A DNA stretch of 64,000 bases, taken from the NCBI GenBank assembly GCA_958439425.1, contig CAUBVH010000004.1, positions 1-64,000 on the forward strand, read 5' to 3'. Position 1 is the stretch's first letter; each line of letters opens with the position of its first letter. This document shows positions 17,369-25,452 of this stretch, one piece after another. The stretch is from an uncultured Collinsella sp. Its GTDB lineage: Bacteria; Actinomycetota; Coriobacteriia; Coriobacteriales; Coriobacteriaceae. The position numbers were made by a program, and so were the translations under genes. The notes beneath the pieces were generated by a model. The model saw only the letters and a list, made by a program, of their open reading frames with translations. It was not told the DNA's origin and searched no databases.

Positions 17369-18445
17369 CTATAACTCTTGGTTCTCTAATGCGCGGAGTT
17401 GCTCTTTGCTGACATGTTCGCAGTGTGTAGTTATGTCCATCGGAACACGATAGATATCTCCATATACATCTTCGGTAAACTTTCTTAGATTTTTTGGTGC
17501 CTGGCAAAGAATCCGTTCAAATGAAATTGTCTGCGTCGGGAACACTTCTCGCTTTTGGCAAGCCCATTTGTAATCAGACAAAAAGTAGATGTTTTCAATG
17601 CCCCACAGCATTCCATTAGTTATTTGGTCATCAATTATTCCCTGGCTCATTTCGATTGACCGATATTTTGCAAACGTTTCTTCTATCCGATTAGCCAGCG
17701 GATCAGATGCTGGAATGAATTCCTTTTCTTTCCATTCGCTGTAATATGAAGCGGTTTTCATCTCCGCTATCATTTTCATTCTTAGTCCTAGCTGTTCCTC
17801 AAATGCCTTCTTATCGGCGCTTCTGCTTTCTTCAAATATGAATAAGTCTAAAAAACAGGGATTATTAACGTCCTCATACATAAAACGAATTTGCTTACAG
17901 AAATTCCAAACATCGTAAACGATTGAGATTCGATACCGTCCGTCATTGCTGACAATATTGATAAGTTTGTTAATTTCCGACCTCATCATGCCGAGATCGC
18001 TATCGTCATCCCAAGGAATAAAGCCCTGGTGACGGATTGCTCCAAGGAGCGTTCCGAATGCAATCCAGTATTGAAGATTGTTGTCTTTGCATAATGTGTC
18101 GAACTCTCCTAGTAGTTTTGCGCATCCTAGTTGCATGGCCCTGAGTCCGCCGTTGGCTTTTGGAAGTGATGTAAAAAAGCGCTTCTTTGCGTCTTGCAGA
18201 TCTTCGTTGTCGTTTCGGTAAAGCTGCCAAAGCATCGTTTCGATTCTCATCGAAACGCCGTCGTTATCACTTTTAAGCCATTCGGCTCTAAAATTCAGGT
18301 TGTCGTTAATACCGTTGTCAGCCTGCTCGATCCTCGCATTGATGGATCGGTTCAGTTCATAGAGTTCATAGACATCTGAGCGAAGATCTCTAATTGCTCG
18401 CTTTGATGCGGGAAGATGGTCGGCGATACGTGACAGGATGCTCAT
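17369..18445 (-). CDS. licD: LicD-family phosphotransferase
   Basis: This 358-residue protein has a coiled N-terminal region (about 1-95) followed by a LicD nucleotidyltransferase-fold domain. The domain is marked by LQYWIAFGTLLGAIRHQGF and IPWDDDSDLGM, and later by FLDLFIFEESRS. LicD proteins transfer phosphocholine, or another phospho-alcohol, from a CDP donor onto a surface glycan. The HTH-LicC-LicA fusion at 21736 would supply CDP-choline, so the two probably form one pathway. AAGGAT lies just upstream of the ATG. The gene is on the minus strand, convergent with the DUF4422/GT8-like gene. The exact group transferred cannot be read from sequence. Confidence 0.88.
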   Translation of the reverse strand: MSILSRIADHLPASKRAIRDLRSDVYELYELNRSINARIEQADNGINDNLNFRAEWLKSDNDGVSMRIETMLWQLYRNDNEDLQDAKKRFFTSLPKANGGLRAMQLGCAKLLGEFDTLCKDNNLQYWIAFGTLLGAIRHQGFIPWDDDSDLGMMRSEINKLINIVSNDGRYRISIVYDVWNFCKQIRFMYEDVNNPCFLDLFIFEESRSADKKAFEEQLGLRMKMIAEMKTASYYSEWKEKEFIPASDPLANRIEETFAKYRSIEMSQGIIDDQITNGMLWGIENIYFLSDYKWACQKREVFPTQTISFERILCQAPKNLRKFTEDVYGDIYRVPMDITTHCEHVSKEQLRALENQEL

Positions 18446-18618
18446 TCTGTATCCTTCGTGTTGAGAATAAAGTTCTGTTTAATATAGCCTACGTAGCTCG
18501 ATGGTTTTTCGACGACTGATTAAATCTGGTTGAGTGGAGCCCGGCTCCCATTAAGCGGTGGATAGCATGATTAAATGATAAATATAATATGTATACCGCC
18601 TTAAAATTTGTGGCATCG

Positions 18619-19554
18619 CTAGTGATTGCATGCTGTTTTGCTATACACCTGCAGTTCCCATTGTTTTTTCTCAACTTTTGCTACGGAGTCGAGGATGAGG
18701 CCGGTTGCCAAGCTCAGCCCGCACAGAAACATGAATGAGGCCGCGAGCATGGCTGTGGGGAAGCGGGGGACTAAGCCGGTTTGGAAGTACTCCGCAACAA
18801 TTGGGATTCCGAGAGTGAGACCTATGATGGCAAAGATGAATGCAATAAGACTAAAGAACTTGAGTGGACGGTAATCCTTAAAAAGCGTTCCAATCATTGC
18901 GATAACTTTAATACCGTCACCTACTGTGTTGAGCTTGGACTCAGAGCCTATGGGCCTATCACGGTATTCAACCGGTACGTCTTTAATACGCCAGCGATGG
19001 TCGACGGCATGGATGGAGAGCTCGGTTTCAATTTGGAAGCCCTCACTCAAGACGGGGAAGGTCTTTACGAAAGGCTTGCTCATGGCTCTATAGCCTGTCA
19101 TAACGTCGTCAAAGCTGTAGCCGTATATCCATTTAATCATGGCGCGAACGAGGTTATTCCCAAAGCCGTGAAATGCTCGTTTGTTCTCTTCGGCATAGGT
19201 TCCGTTGGAGAGGCGATCGCCGACGGTCATGTCTGCCTCGCCATTAAGTATGGGCTCACAGAGCGATTTGGCGGCTTCAGCGGGGTACGTGTCGTCTCCA
19301 TCAACCATCAAGTAGCAATCGGCGTCGATATCGCGAAACATTTGGCGGCAGACGTTGCCTTTGCCCTGCCTTGGTTCATGTCGCACTGTGGCCCCGTGCT
19401 GTTTGGCTATCTGTGCCGTATTGTCGGCGGAATTGTTGTCGTAAACGTATACTGTTGCGTCTGGCAATTCGCGGTGAAAGTCATCGACAACTTTGCCGAT
19501 CGTTAATGCTTCATTGTAGCAAGGGATAATGACGGCGATATTCGAATAGTCCAT
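18619..19554 (-). CDS. GtrB-like GT2 with C-terminal membrane helices
   Basis: This is a 311-residue GT2 enzyme. Motifs are AVIIPCYNEALTIGKVVDDF, VYDNNSADNT, the metal-binding LMVDGDDTYPAEA, VMTGYRAMSKPFVKT and YRDRPIGSESKL. Two hydrophobic helices occupy about 235-290 (SLIAFIFAIIGLTLGIPIV and FMFLCGLSLATGLIL). This layout is typical of transferases that load a sugar on undecaprenyl phosphate for a later GT-C step. A near-perfect AAAGGAGGT lies before the ATG. It is divergent from the Wzm gene, and its base composition is core-like, so it may be an older resident of the locus. Confidence 0.88.
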   Translation of the reverse strand: MDYSNIAVIIPCYNEALTIGKVVDDFHRELPDATVYVYDNNSADNTAQIAKQHGATVRHEPRQGKGNVCRQMFRDIDADCYLMVDGDDTYPAEAAKSLCEPILNGEADMTVGDRLSNGTYAEENKRAFHGFGNNLVRAMIKWIYGYSFDDVMTGYRAMSKPFVKTFPVLSEGFQIETELSIHAVDHRWRIKDVPVEYRDRPIGSESKLNTVGDGIKVIAMIGTLFKDYRPLKFFSLIAFIFAIIGLTLGIPIVAEYFQTGLVPRFPTAMLAASFMFLCGLSLATGLILDSVAKVEKKQWELQVYSKTACNH

Positions 19555-19672
19555 ATAGGACCTCCTTTAATGACTCAACTGTTCGAAAGTATAACCATCA
19601 CCTATCCCTTTGATTAGATATGGGTTAGTTCTCCAGATTTTTTGCGGTGGGTTATCGTCTACGCGGGAGGGC

Positions 19673-19678
19673 TATACT
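19673..19678 (+). promoter_or_regulatory. Possible -10 element for the Wzm/Wzt genes
   Basis: TATACT at 19673-19678 lies about 38 bases before the chosen GTG. The -35 region (near GGTTAT) is poor, so an activator or a different upstream element may be needed. Confidence 0.35.
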
Positions 19679-19715
19679 TTCCACTGTTATGTTTTGCGAG
19701 ACAAGGAGATGGTCC

Positions 19716-20561
19716 GTGGCTGACAATCTTGAGAGTCAGAAAGCGGTGGCTAAACCGGCCTCTCACGCTAAAAATGATTTTGAGAAGGATAAATTTATCC
19801 TTAGGCAGCTGGTTACCAAGGATTTTAAGATTAAGTATCGGCGCAGCGTTTTGGGCGTAGCTTGGTCCGTGCTCAATCCCTTGTTGATGATGATTGTCAT
19901 GTCGATTGTTTTTTCAACAATCTTTGCCCAAGGGCGCAATGGCTCCATTACGCCTGAGATGTATCCGCTTTACCTGATCGTCGGTAACGTGACGTTTTCT
20001 GTCATGTCCGAGTCGACGAACCAAGCGCTTATGTCCATCATTTGGGCTTCCTCGCTGCTTAAGAAGGTTAAGGTGCACCGCTGGGTCTTTCCGGTGCAGA
20101 AGGTGCTGTTCTCGCTCGTTAACTTCGCCTTCTCTTTGGTTGCTGTCGCCTTGGTTATGCTTTGGTTCCATGTGGTTCCTAGTTGGCATTTAATTCTCTT
20201 GCCGGTGTGTTTGCTGCTTCTTATGTGCTTCTGCATGGGTTTGGGCATGATGCTGTCTGCGCTGGCGGTCTTTTTCCGTGATGTTATGCACCTTTGGACC
20301 GTTGTTATCACCGCGTGGATGTACCTGACGCCGATCTTCTGGACCACCGATTACATCAGCCATATGGCTCATTGGATTCAGGTGTTGGTGGTTGTGAACC
20401 CCATGTACAACTATCTCCAGTTTATGCGTGACATCTTCCTGTTCAATACCGTGCCTTCTTCGCTTACGTTTGGCCTATGTGCTGTCTGGGCTGTTCTTGC
20501 CCTTGCCATTGGCTATACCGTGTTCCACAAGACCGAGCACAAGTTTATTCTCTACATCTAA
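19716..20561 (+). CDS. wzm: Polysaccharide ABC transporter permease (Wzm/TagG family)
   Basis: This 281-residue ABC-2 type membrane protein exports completed undecaprenyl-linked polysaccharide. The start of the conserved region, KDFKIKYRRSVLGVAWSVLN, is the family hallmark, followed by six hydrophobic segments. I chose GTG at 19716 because AAGGAG stands seven bases upstream; an in-frame start at 19647 would give an extra 23 residues with no ribosome site. The next gene encodes its ATPase 12 bases downstream, with the ribosome site overlapping the wzm stop. Together they make an exporter that works independently of the Wzx at 853. Confidence 0.93.
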   Translation: MADNLESQKAVAKPASHAKNDFEKDKFILRQLVTKDFKIKYRRSVLGVAWSVLNPLLMMIVMSIVFSTIFAQGRNGSITPEMYPLYLIVGNVTFSVMSESTNQALMSIIWASSLLKKVKVHRWVFPVQKVLFSLVNFAFSLVAVALVMLWFHVVPSWHLILLPVCLLLLMCFCMGLGMMLSALAVFFRDVMHLWTVVITAWMYLTPIFWTTDYISHMAHWIQVLVVVNPMYNYLQFMRDIFLFNTVPSSLTFGLCAVWAVLALAIGYTVFHKTEHKFILYI

Positions 20562-20573
20562 GGAGTGCTGTTC

Positions 20574-21341
20574 ATGACTGAATCTGCTATTGATTACAGC
20601 AAGCAGCCCCTTGCTGTTGAGGTCAAAGACGTCACCATGATCTTTAACATGGCGTCTGAGTCGCTTACAAACCTCAAGGAGTACTTTATTAAGCTCGCAA
20701 AGCACGAGCTGTTCTTTGAGGAATTCCGTGCGCTTAAGCATATTTCGTTTGATGTGCATCGCGGCGAGGTCGTTGGCCTTGTTGGAACTAACGGTTCCGG
20801 CAAGTCTACGATGCTTAAGATCATCGCTGGCGTTTTGGAGCCCAGCGAAGGTGAGGTTAAGGTTCACGGCAATATTGCGCCGCTGATTGAGCTTGGTGCT
20901 GGTTTCGATCCCGAGCTTACCGCTCGTGAGAATATTTACCTTAACGGTGCGCTGCTTGGATATACCAAGGAGTTTATTGACGCTAGCTTTGACGAGATTA
21001 TCGAGTTCGCTGAGCTCAAAGATTTTGTCGACATGCCCCTGAAGAATTTCTCTTCGGGTATGGTTGCGCGCATTGCATTTGCTATCGCTACGATTACCGA
21101 GCCGGATATTCTGATCGTTGATGAGACGCTTTCTGTCGGTGATGTCTTTTTCCAGCAGAAGTGCGAGCGCCGTATTCAGCACTTTATCGAAAGTGGCGAC
21201 GTTACGGTCTTATTCGTTTCTCACTCCATGGAACAGGTTGAGCGTATTTGCCAGCGTGCTGTATGGATCGAGAAGGGCGACCTGCGTATGGATGGCCCCG
21301 TGGATGAGGTCTGCAAGGCATACCACGACCAGTTCAAGTAG
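20574..21341 (+). CDS. wzt: Polysaccharide ABC transporter ATPase (Wzt/TagH family)
   Basis: This 255-residue nucleotide-binding subunit powers the permease encoded just upstream. Walker A is VGTNGSGKSTMLKII, the Q-loop region is APLIELGAGFDPELTARENI, the signature is LKNFSSGMVARIAFA, Walker B is DILIVDETLSVGD and the switch His lies in VLFVSHSMEQ. It ends soon after the ATPase domain, so it lacks the C-terminal carbohydrate-binding module found in some Wzt proteins, as expected for TagH-short or capped-chain-independent exporters. ATG at 20574 follows AAGGAG; an upstream GTG at 20565 overlaps that site. Confidence 0.94.
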   Translation: MTESAIDYSKQPLAVEVKDVTMIFNMASESLTNLKEYFIKLAKHELFFEEFRALKHISFDVHRGEVVGLVGTNGSGKSTMLKIIAGVLEPSEGEVKVHGNIAPLIELGAGFDPELTARENIYLNGALLGYTKEFIDASFDEIIEFAELKDFVDMPLKNFSSGMVARIAFAIATITEPDILIVDETLSVGDVFFQQKCERRIQHFIESGDVTVLFVSHSMEQVERICQRAVWIEKGDLRMDGPVDEVCKAYHDQFK

Positions 21342-21394
21342 GTTATAATTTATGCGCCGTGTGAACTTGTGCCCGCTTGGACGCGCGACATTAT

Positions 21395-21471
21395 GCTCCA
21401 TTAGCTCAGTTGGATAGAGCAGGGGACTTCTAATCCCAAGGTCGACGGTTCGAATCCGCCATGGAGCACCA
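21395..21471 (+). tRNA. tRNA-Arg (anticodon TCT)
   Basis: A 77-base cloverleaf with acceptor GCTCCAT/ATGGAGC, D-arm AGCTCAGTTGGATAGAGC, anticodon loop CTTCTAA (anticodon TCT, reading AGA), T-arm GGTTCGAATCC and an encoded CCA end. It stands alone between the Wzt gene and the terminator, inside the glycan region. tRNA genes are frequent recombination or integration landmarks, but no attachment-site duplication was found here. Confidence 0.95.
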
Positions 21472-21483
21472 AAAGAGTTTTTG

Positions 21484-21512
21484 AAGACCCGGTTATCATG
21501 CCGGGTCTTTGC
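21484..21512 (+). terminator. Terminator of tRNA-Arg(TCT)
   Basis: AAGACCCGG (21484-21492) pairs with CCGGGTCTT (21501-21509), followed by a short T-run, 12 bases after the CCA end. Confidence 0.85.
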
Positions 21513-21735
21513 TGTACAAGCGTTCAGCCGTGATATTGTTTAACATGGGCTGTAAGGCATGGGGATGACTTGTAGCCTTATTTCGATAGTGGTTGCATGC
21601 TTGGTTGCGAGGCTTATAGGATAATAAGTGTGTCCGCTTCCTTTTCGGCACCCCTTGCCATGGCGGTCGTCGCCGCTGAGGATGCCGCCTTGACCTTGTT
21701 CCTTTCTAATATGTGATGGGGAGATAATCCGCTGC

Positions 21736-23511
21736 TTACCCGTTGTGCTCCTTGTAAAGCTCGAGCGCCTTCTTAAGGTAAGTTTTGGCATAATGGTAGT
21801 AGATATGGGACCACTCGCCAACGTTATCGCCTTCTGCCTCTTTAAGCAGCGCCCATGTGTACCAGCACCAGCCCGCCATGCCCACCTGGCCCAGGTTGTG
21901 ACGCCATTCTGCATCGGTTGGCTTGCGGCTGAAGTAATGCTCTAGTGCCCTGCACATTTTCTTCTCGGTTAACTGTTCACAAACACAGAATGTTCCAAAA
22001 TCGTTGGCATAGTCACTCATACCGGCGTATTCCCAGTCAATGAGATCGACATGGCCGTCGCCGCTTACGAGGAAGTTGAGACTAAAGAAATCGTTGTGGC
22101 AGAGGACTGGATCGCCACCGTCGGCAATGAGCATTCTGTTCAGTTCGGCTGCCTGCGTGTCCATCTCGGGCAAATCCGGCACATCGATGAGCCCGTGTTT
22201 TAGAATGGCACGTTCGTAGCCCCTTCCCTCTTCATAGAAGCTAAAACAGCGATTAACTTTTGCACCGCTATCGTGAAGACTGCGGGCCATTTGCATGGCT
22301 TGGGCCAATTGGGCGTCGTCGTGAACGTCGAGGTTTCTACAATTCTTCACAAATCGTGACACCTTCCAGCCGCGGCGGGGATTCGCAAAAACAAAGGTGG
22401 AGTCAAGGCCGAGCGTGCGTGCAGTCTCGAGTGCGGTTTTTTCGGCTTTGCGGTCTACAAGGAGCTCGGTTCCTACGCCGGGGTGTCGGTAGACCCACTC
22501 GCCGTCATCGGTCGTAAAGTGGCAGCTGAGGTTCGTAAGTCCCTGTTTGAGCGGATAGACGTCGCGAATTTCGGATTTATCGCATCCCAAGACGGCAACG
22601 ATGTTGTCGAAAATCTCGGAATCAAGGTTTTCGATGAAAAGAGGGTCGAAGTTGCGCAGCTCGTCGAGTGAGTCGAACTCGTGGATGGTGGGCGGGTCGT
22701 ACCTGTGGATTTGCATGTCAAGCTCGTTGATATGATCGGCATAGAGATCTTCCCAGAGTTTGTTGCGGGTTTGGGGGAGGTCGTATTCTGCCTCAAGAAT
22801 CTCTCGAAAACGAGTTGAGAACTCTCGATCGAAATAAGCGTGGCCAATCATATACCATGCATCGGACCCGCCGACCCTAACTTTGGTGATGCGGTCGTGG
22901 GTGTCGGTTTCCAGGCACCATTCAGGTGTCTGGCCCTGGTTGAACTCGGCTGAGTAGTAGGCCTTCCAGGCATGGTCTGTGAAAGGGTTCTTCTCGAAAT
23001 AGTTGTCCGAGGAGCAGATGTACGTATTGCCCAACATCTCACGCACGAGCATAATCGAGGAATTGTTATTGCGCTCAGCGTAGGCGCAATTCACGATGAC
23101 CTTAACGCCGTATTTGTCCTCGAGGTAGTAGAAGGACTCCTTCTTGTATCCCACAACGACGACGATGTCGAAAATCCCGGCTTCGTGTAGCTGTTCAATT
23201 TGGCGCTCGATCAGGACTTCGCCACGAACTTTGAGAAGTCCCTTGGGGCGTTCATAGGAGATGGGGGCGAAGCGACTGGAGAGGCCTGCCGCAAGGATAA
23301 CAGCATTGTCCACGGCGTAGGGTTTTAGCGCGGTCATGCCCTTAGGCGTGAGACGGGCGTCCTTGATGAGGCCGGCTTCTGAGAGGTCTATTACGGCGGC
23401 ATTTGCCGCTGTAAGCCCAATCTCGCACTCGCTCGCAAGTTGTTGTTGCGTAATGCCGGGACGTCTGCTCAGGGCATAGAGAACGTTAAACTGTTTATGC
23501 GTAAGCTGCAT
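21736..23511 (-). CDS. HTH - CTP:phosphocholine cytidylyltransferase (LicC) - choline kinase (LicA) fusion
   Basis: This 591-residue protein has three domains. Residues 1-60 form a winged HTH of MarR type (QFNVLYALSRRPGITQQQLA, then GLTAANAAVIDLSEAGLI). Residues 66 to about 290 are a LicC-like nucleotidyltransferase with AVILAAGLSSRFAPISYERP, KGLLKVRGEVLIERQI and SSDNYFEKNPF. From about 300 the chain is a LicA-like kinase with the ATP-binding region, the catalytic LCHNDFFSLNFLV and VDLIDWEYAGMSDYANDFG. It should phosphorylate choline and activate it as CDP-choline for LicD at 17369. The HTH may let it sense or control its own expression. Alternative substrates such as ethanolamine are possible. 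The gene is alone on the minus strand. Confidence 0.88.
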   Translation of the reverse strand: MQLTHKQFNVLYALSRRPGITQQQLASECEIGLTAANAAVIDLSEAGLIKDARLTPKGMTALKPYAVDNAVILAAGLSSRFAPISYERPKGLLKVRGEVLIERQIEQLHEAGIFDIVVVVGYKKESFYYLEDKYGVKVIVNCAYAERNNNSSIMLVREMLGNTYICSSDNYFEKNPFTDHAWKAYYSAEFNQGQTPEWCLETDTHDRITKVRVGGSDAWYMIGHAYFDREFSTRFREILEAEYDLPQTRNKLWEDLYADHINELDMQIHRYDPPTIHEFDSLDELRNFDPLFIENLDSEIFDNIVAVLGCDKSEIRDVYPLKQGLTNLSCHFTTDDGEWVYRHPGVGTELLVDRKAEKTALETARTLGLDSTFVFANPRRGWKVSRFVKNCRNLDVHDDAQLAQAMQMARSLHDSGAKVNRCFSFYEEGRGYERAILKHGLIDVPDLPEMDTQAAELNRMLIADGGDPVLCHNDFFSLNFLVSGDGHVDLIDWEYAGMSDYANDFGTFCVCEQLTEKKMCRALEHYFSRKPTDAEWRHNLGQVGMAGWCWYTWALLKEAEGDNVGEWSHIYYHYAKTYLKKALELYKEHNG

Positions 23512-23593
23512 TAATGGTTCCTTTGCGTTCGGTTTTGTCAGATGCTATCGCGAACCTGAACAGCTGAAGGCATTACTTTCCGTTTTACTATCC

Positions 23594-23636
23594 ATTGGAG
23601 GGTTCGAGCAAATGTCATTTGTTCGAACCCTCCAAT
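23594..23636. repeat. 20-bp near-perfect hairpin with a 3-base loop
   Basis: The left arm (23594-23613) begins ATTGGAGGGTTCGAGC and the right arm (23617-23636) ends TTCGAACCCTCCAAT. They pair over 20 bp with one G-T pair around GTC. It lies about 80 bases upstream of the licC-licA gene in the 236-base gap before glf. No T-run follows on either strand, so an operator, a small RNA structure or a mobile-element end is more likely than a terminator. Confidence 0.85.
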
Positions 23637-23747
23637 GCGTGAGCGGGGGAGACTTTTATCAAAAAGGCGTTATGGACTGTTATGCGCAACTCTTAAACCA
23701 AATGTCGTCTAGCATTCAGAGTAGCCGGCAATTATTAATGCTTAATC

Positions 23748-24872
23748 CTACGCCTCCGTGGGCTCCACACCTAGCTCGTTGCGGACGAGTTCGAATGCCG
23801 CGGCGATGGCCTTGTCCATGTCGTAGTACTTGTAGCCGCCCAGACGACCGGCGAAGACCACGTCGCCCTCCTGCGCCGCCAGCTCCTCGTACTGCCTGTA
23901 CAGGGCCTCGTTCCTGGCGTCGTTGATGGGATAGTAGGGCTCGTCGCCGGGCTTCCAGTCTGCCGGGTATTCGCGCGTGATGACGGTCTTGTCCTGCGTG
24001 CCGAACTCGAAGTGCTTGTGCTCGATGATACGGGTGTAGGGGACCTCGCGCTCGGTGTAGTTGACCACGGCCACGCCCTGGTGGTCCTGCTCGTTGAGCG
24101 TCTCGGTCTCAAAGCGCAGGCTGCGGTACTCGAGCGTGCCCAGCTTAAAGTCGTAGAACGCGTCGATGGGGCCGCAGTAGATCGTCTTGGCGGCGATATC
24201 GGGCTCGGCGGCGACCAGCTCCTTGTACTCCACGCCGCAGCGCACCTCGATGCCCTCGAGCATGTTGGCGACCATCTTGGTGTAGCCGCCCACGGGGATG
24301 CCCTGGTAGCGGTCGTTGAAGTAGTTGTTGTCGTAGGTGAAGCGGCAGGGGAGGCGCTTTATGATGCTCGCGGGCAGGTCCTTGCAGTCGCGGCCCCACT
24401 GCTTCTCGGTGTAGCCCTTCACGAGCGTCTCGAAGATGTCGCGGCCGACGAGCGACAGCGCCTGCTCCTCGAGGTTCTGCGGCTCTCCGATGTTCTCGGC
24501 GGCCACCTGCTCGGCGATCTTGGCGCGGGCGTCCGCCGGCGTGACGACGCCCGGCCACATCTTGGCGAAGGTGTTCATGTTGAAGGGCATGTTGTACATG
24601 TTGCCGTGGAAGTTGGCGACCGGCGAGTTGACGTAGTTGTTGAACTCTGCGAAGCGGTTGACGTAGTCCCAGACGTCCTTCATGGAGGTGTGGAAGATGT
24701 GCGCGCCGTAGCGGTGGACCTGGATGCCCTCGACGTCCTCGGTGTAGATGTTGCCGGCGATGTGGTCGCGGCGGTCGATGACCAGGACCGACTTGCCGGC
24801 GCGCTTGGCGGCGTTGGCAAAGACGGCGCCAGAGAGGCCGGCGCCGACGACTAGGTAATCGTACTGGGACAT
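23748..24872 (-). CDS. glf: UDP-galactopyranose mutase
   Basis: This FAD enzyme converts UDP-galactopyranose to UDP-galactofuranose, so the glycan probably holds galactofuranose. It has 374 residues, normal for Glf. The FAD motif is LVVGAGLSGAVFANAAKRAG, followed by DRRDHIAGN, YGAHIFHTS, YTEKQWGRDCKDLP and, near the end, GRLGGYKYYDMDKAI. I chose ATG at 24872 with GGAG eight bases upstream; a longer frame to 24947 has a non-conserved leader. The gene is much richer in G+C than the neighbouring licC-licA fusion, again showing a mosaic locus. It lies 78 bases downstream of aroQ and could share that transcript. Confidence 0.95.
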   Translation of the reverse strand: MSQYDYLVVGAGLSGAVFANAAKRAGKSVLVIDRRDHIAGNIYTEDVEGIQVHRYGAHIFHTSMKDVWDYVNRFAEFNNYVNSPVANFHGNMYNMPFNMNTFAKMWPGVVTPADARAKIAEQVAAENIGEPQNLEEQALSLVGRDIFETLVKGYTEKQWGRDCKDLPASIIKRLPCRFTYDNNYFNDRYQGIPVGGYTKMVANMLEGIEVRCGVEYKELVAAEPDIAAKTIYCGPIDAFYDFKLGTLEYRSLRFETETLNEQDHQGVAVVNYTEREVPYTRIIEHKHFEFGTQDKTVITREYPADWKPGDEPYYPINDARNEALYRQYEELAAQEGDVVFAGRLGGYKYYDMDKAIAAAFELVRNELGVEPTEA

Positions 24873-24950
24873 GGATATGCTCCTTTGTATGTCAATCGAA
24901 CAGCTACTTAAGCTTTGGGACAAACAAACCTGATTATTTAGTCCCATGGA

Positions 24951-25388
24951 TTAGTGTAGCAGATACTCTTTCAGCAGCTCCAGTGCGTGGGCGTAGCCCA
25001 TCAGGCCTTCGCCCGTAATGGTGGCGAAGCAGGCTAGGCGTGCATAGCTCACCTGACGGAAGTCCTCGCGCGTCTCTACGGCGCTGATGTGCACCTCGAC
25101 GGCAGGGATGGCGACGGCCTTGAGGGCGTCGAGGATCGCCACGCTCGTATGCGTGTATGCCGCCGGGTTGATGACGATGCCGTCGACCTTGCCGTAGGCC
25201 TCCTGGATTTTGTCGACGATGCTGCCCTCGTGATTGGACTGGAAAACTTCGACCTCGTCGAAGCCCTGTGCGGCGCCCGCTTGCTGGCAGATCTGCACTA
25301 AGCGGTCGTAGTTGTCGCTGCCATAGATGCCCGGCTCGCGAATGCCAAGCATGTTGAGGTTGGGACCGTTGATGACGAGTGCTTTCAT
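24951..25388 (-). CDS. aroQ: Type II 3-dehydroquinate dehydratase
   Basis: This 145-residue enzyme catalyses the third step of the shikimate pathway. Its motifs are LVINGPNLNMLGIREPGIYG, FQSNHEGSIVDKIQEAYG, GIVINPAAYTHTSVAILDAL and AVEVHISAVETREDFR. The active-site Tyr and His residues of the type II family can be placed in these. It is the last gene of the aromatic operon, separated from aroEK by a 64-base gap that holds a strong hairpin. The operon thus supplies chorismate with no type I dehydratase needed. Confidence 0.95.
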   Translation of the reverse strand: MKALVINGPNLNMLGIREPGIYGSDNYDRLVQICQQAGAAQGFDEVEVFQSNHEGSIVDKIQEAYGKVDGIVINPAAYTHTSVAILDALKAVAIPAVEVHISAVETREDFRQVSYARLACFATITGEGLMGYAHALELLKEYLLH

Positions 25389-25410
25389 GTTTGCTTCCTT
25401 TGCAATCGAG

Positions 25411-25449
25411 AAACCACCACAAAGGTGTCTGTCCCCTTTGTGGTGGTTT
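25411..25449. repeat. Perfect 15-bp hairpin between aroEK and aroQ
   Basis: AAACCACCACAAAGG (25411-25425) and CCTTTGTGGTGGTTT (25435-25449) pair perfectly around the 9-base loop TGTCTGTCC. On the plus strand it ends in TTTT; on the minus strand, the direction of the aro genes, it ends in TTTCTCG. It may be a partial terminator that lowers aroQ expression, an RNA-stabilising hairpin or a dispersed repeat of REP type. Confidence 0.85.
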
Positions 25450-25452
25450 TGA

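Noticed and set aside
21395..24872. Integrated element at tRNA-Arg(TCT)
   Set aside because: No integrase, transposase or duplicated tRNA 3' end was found next to the tRNA, so an integration event cannot be claimed.
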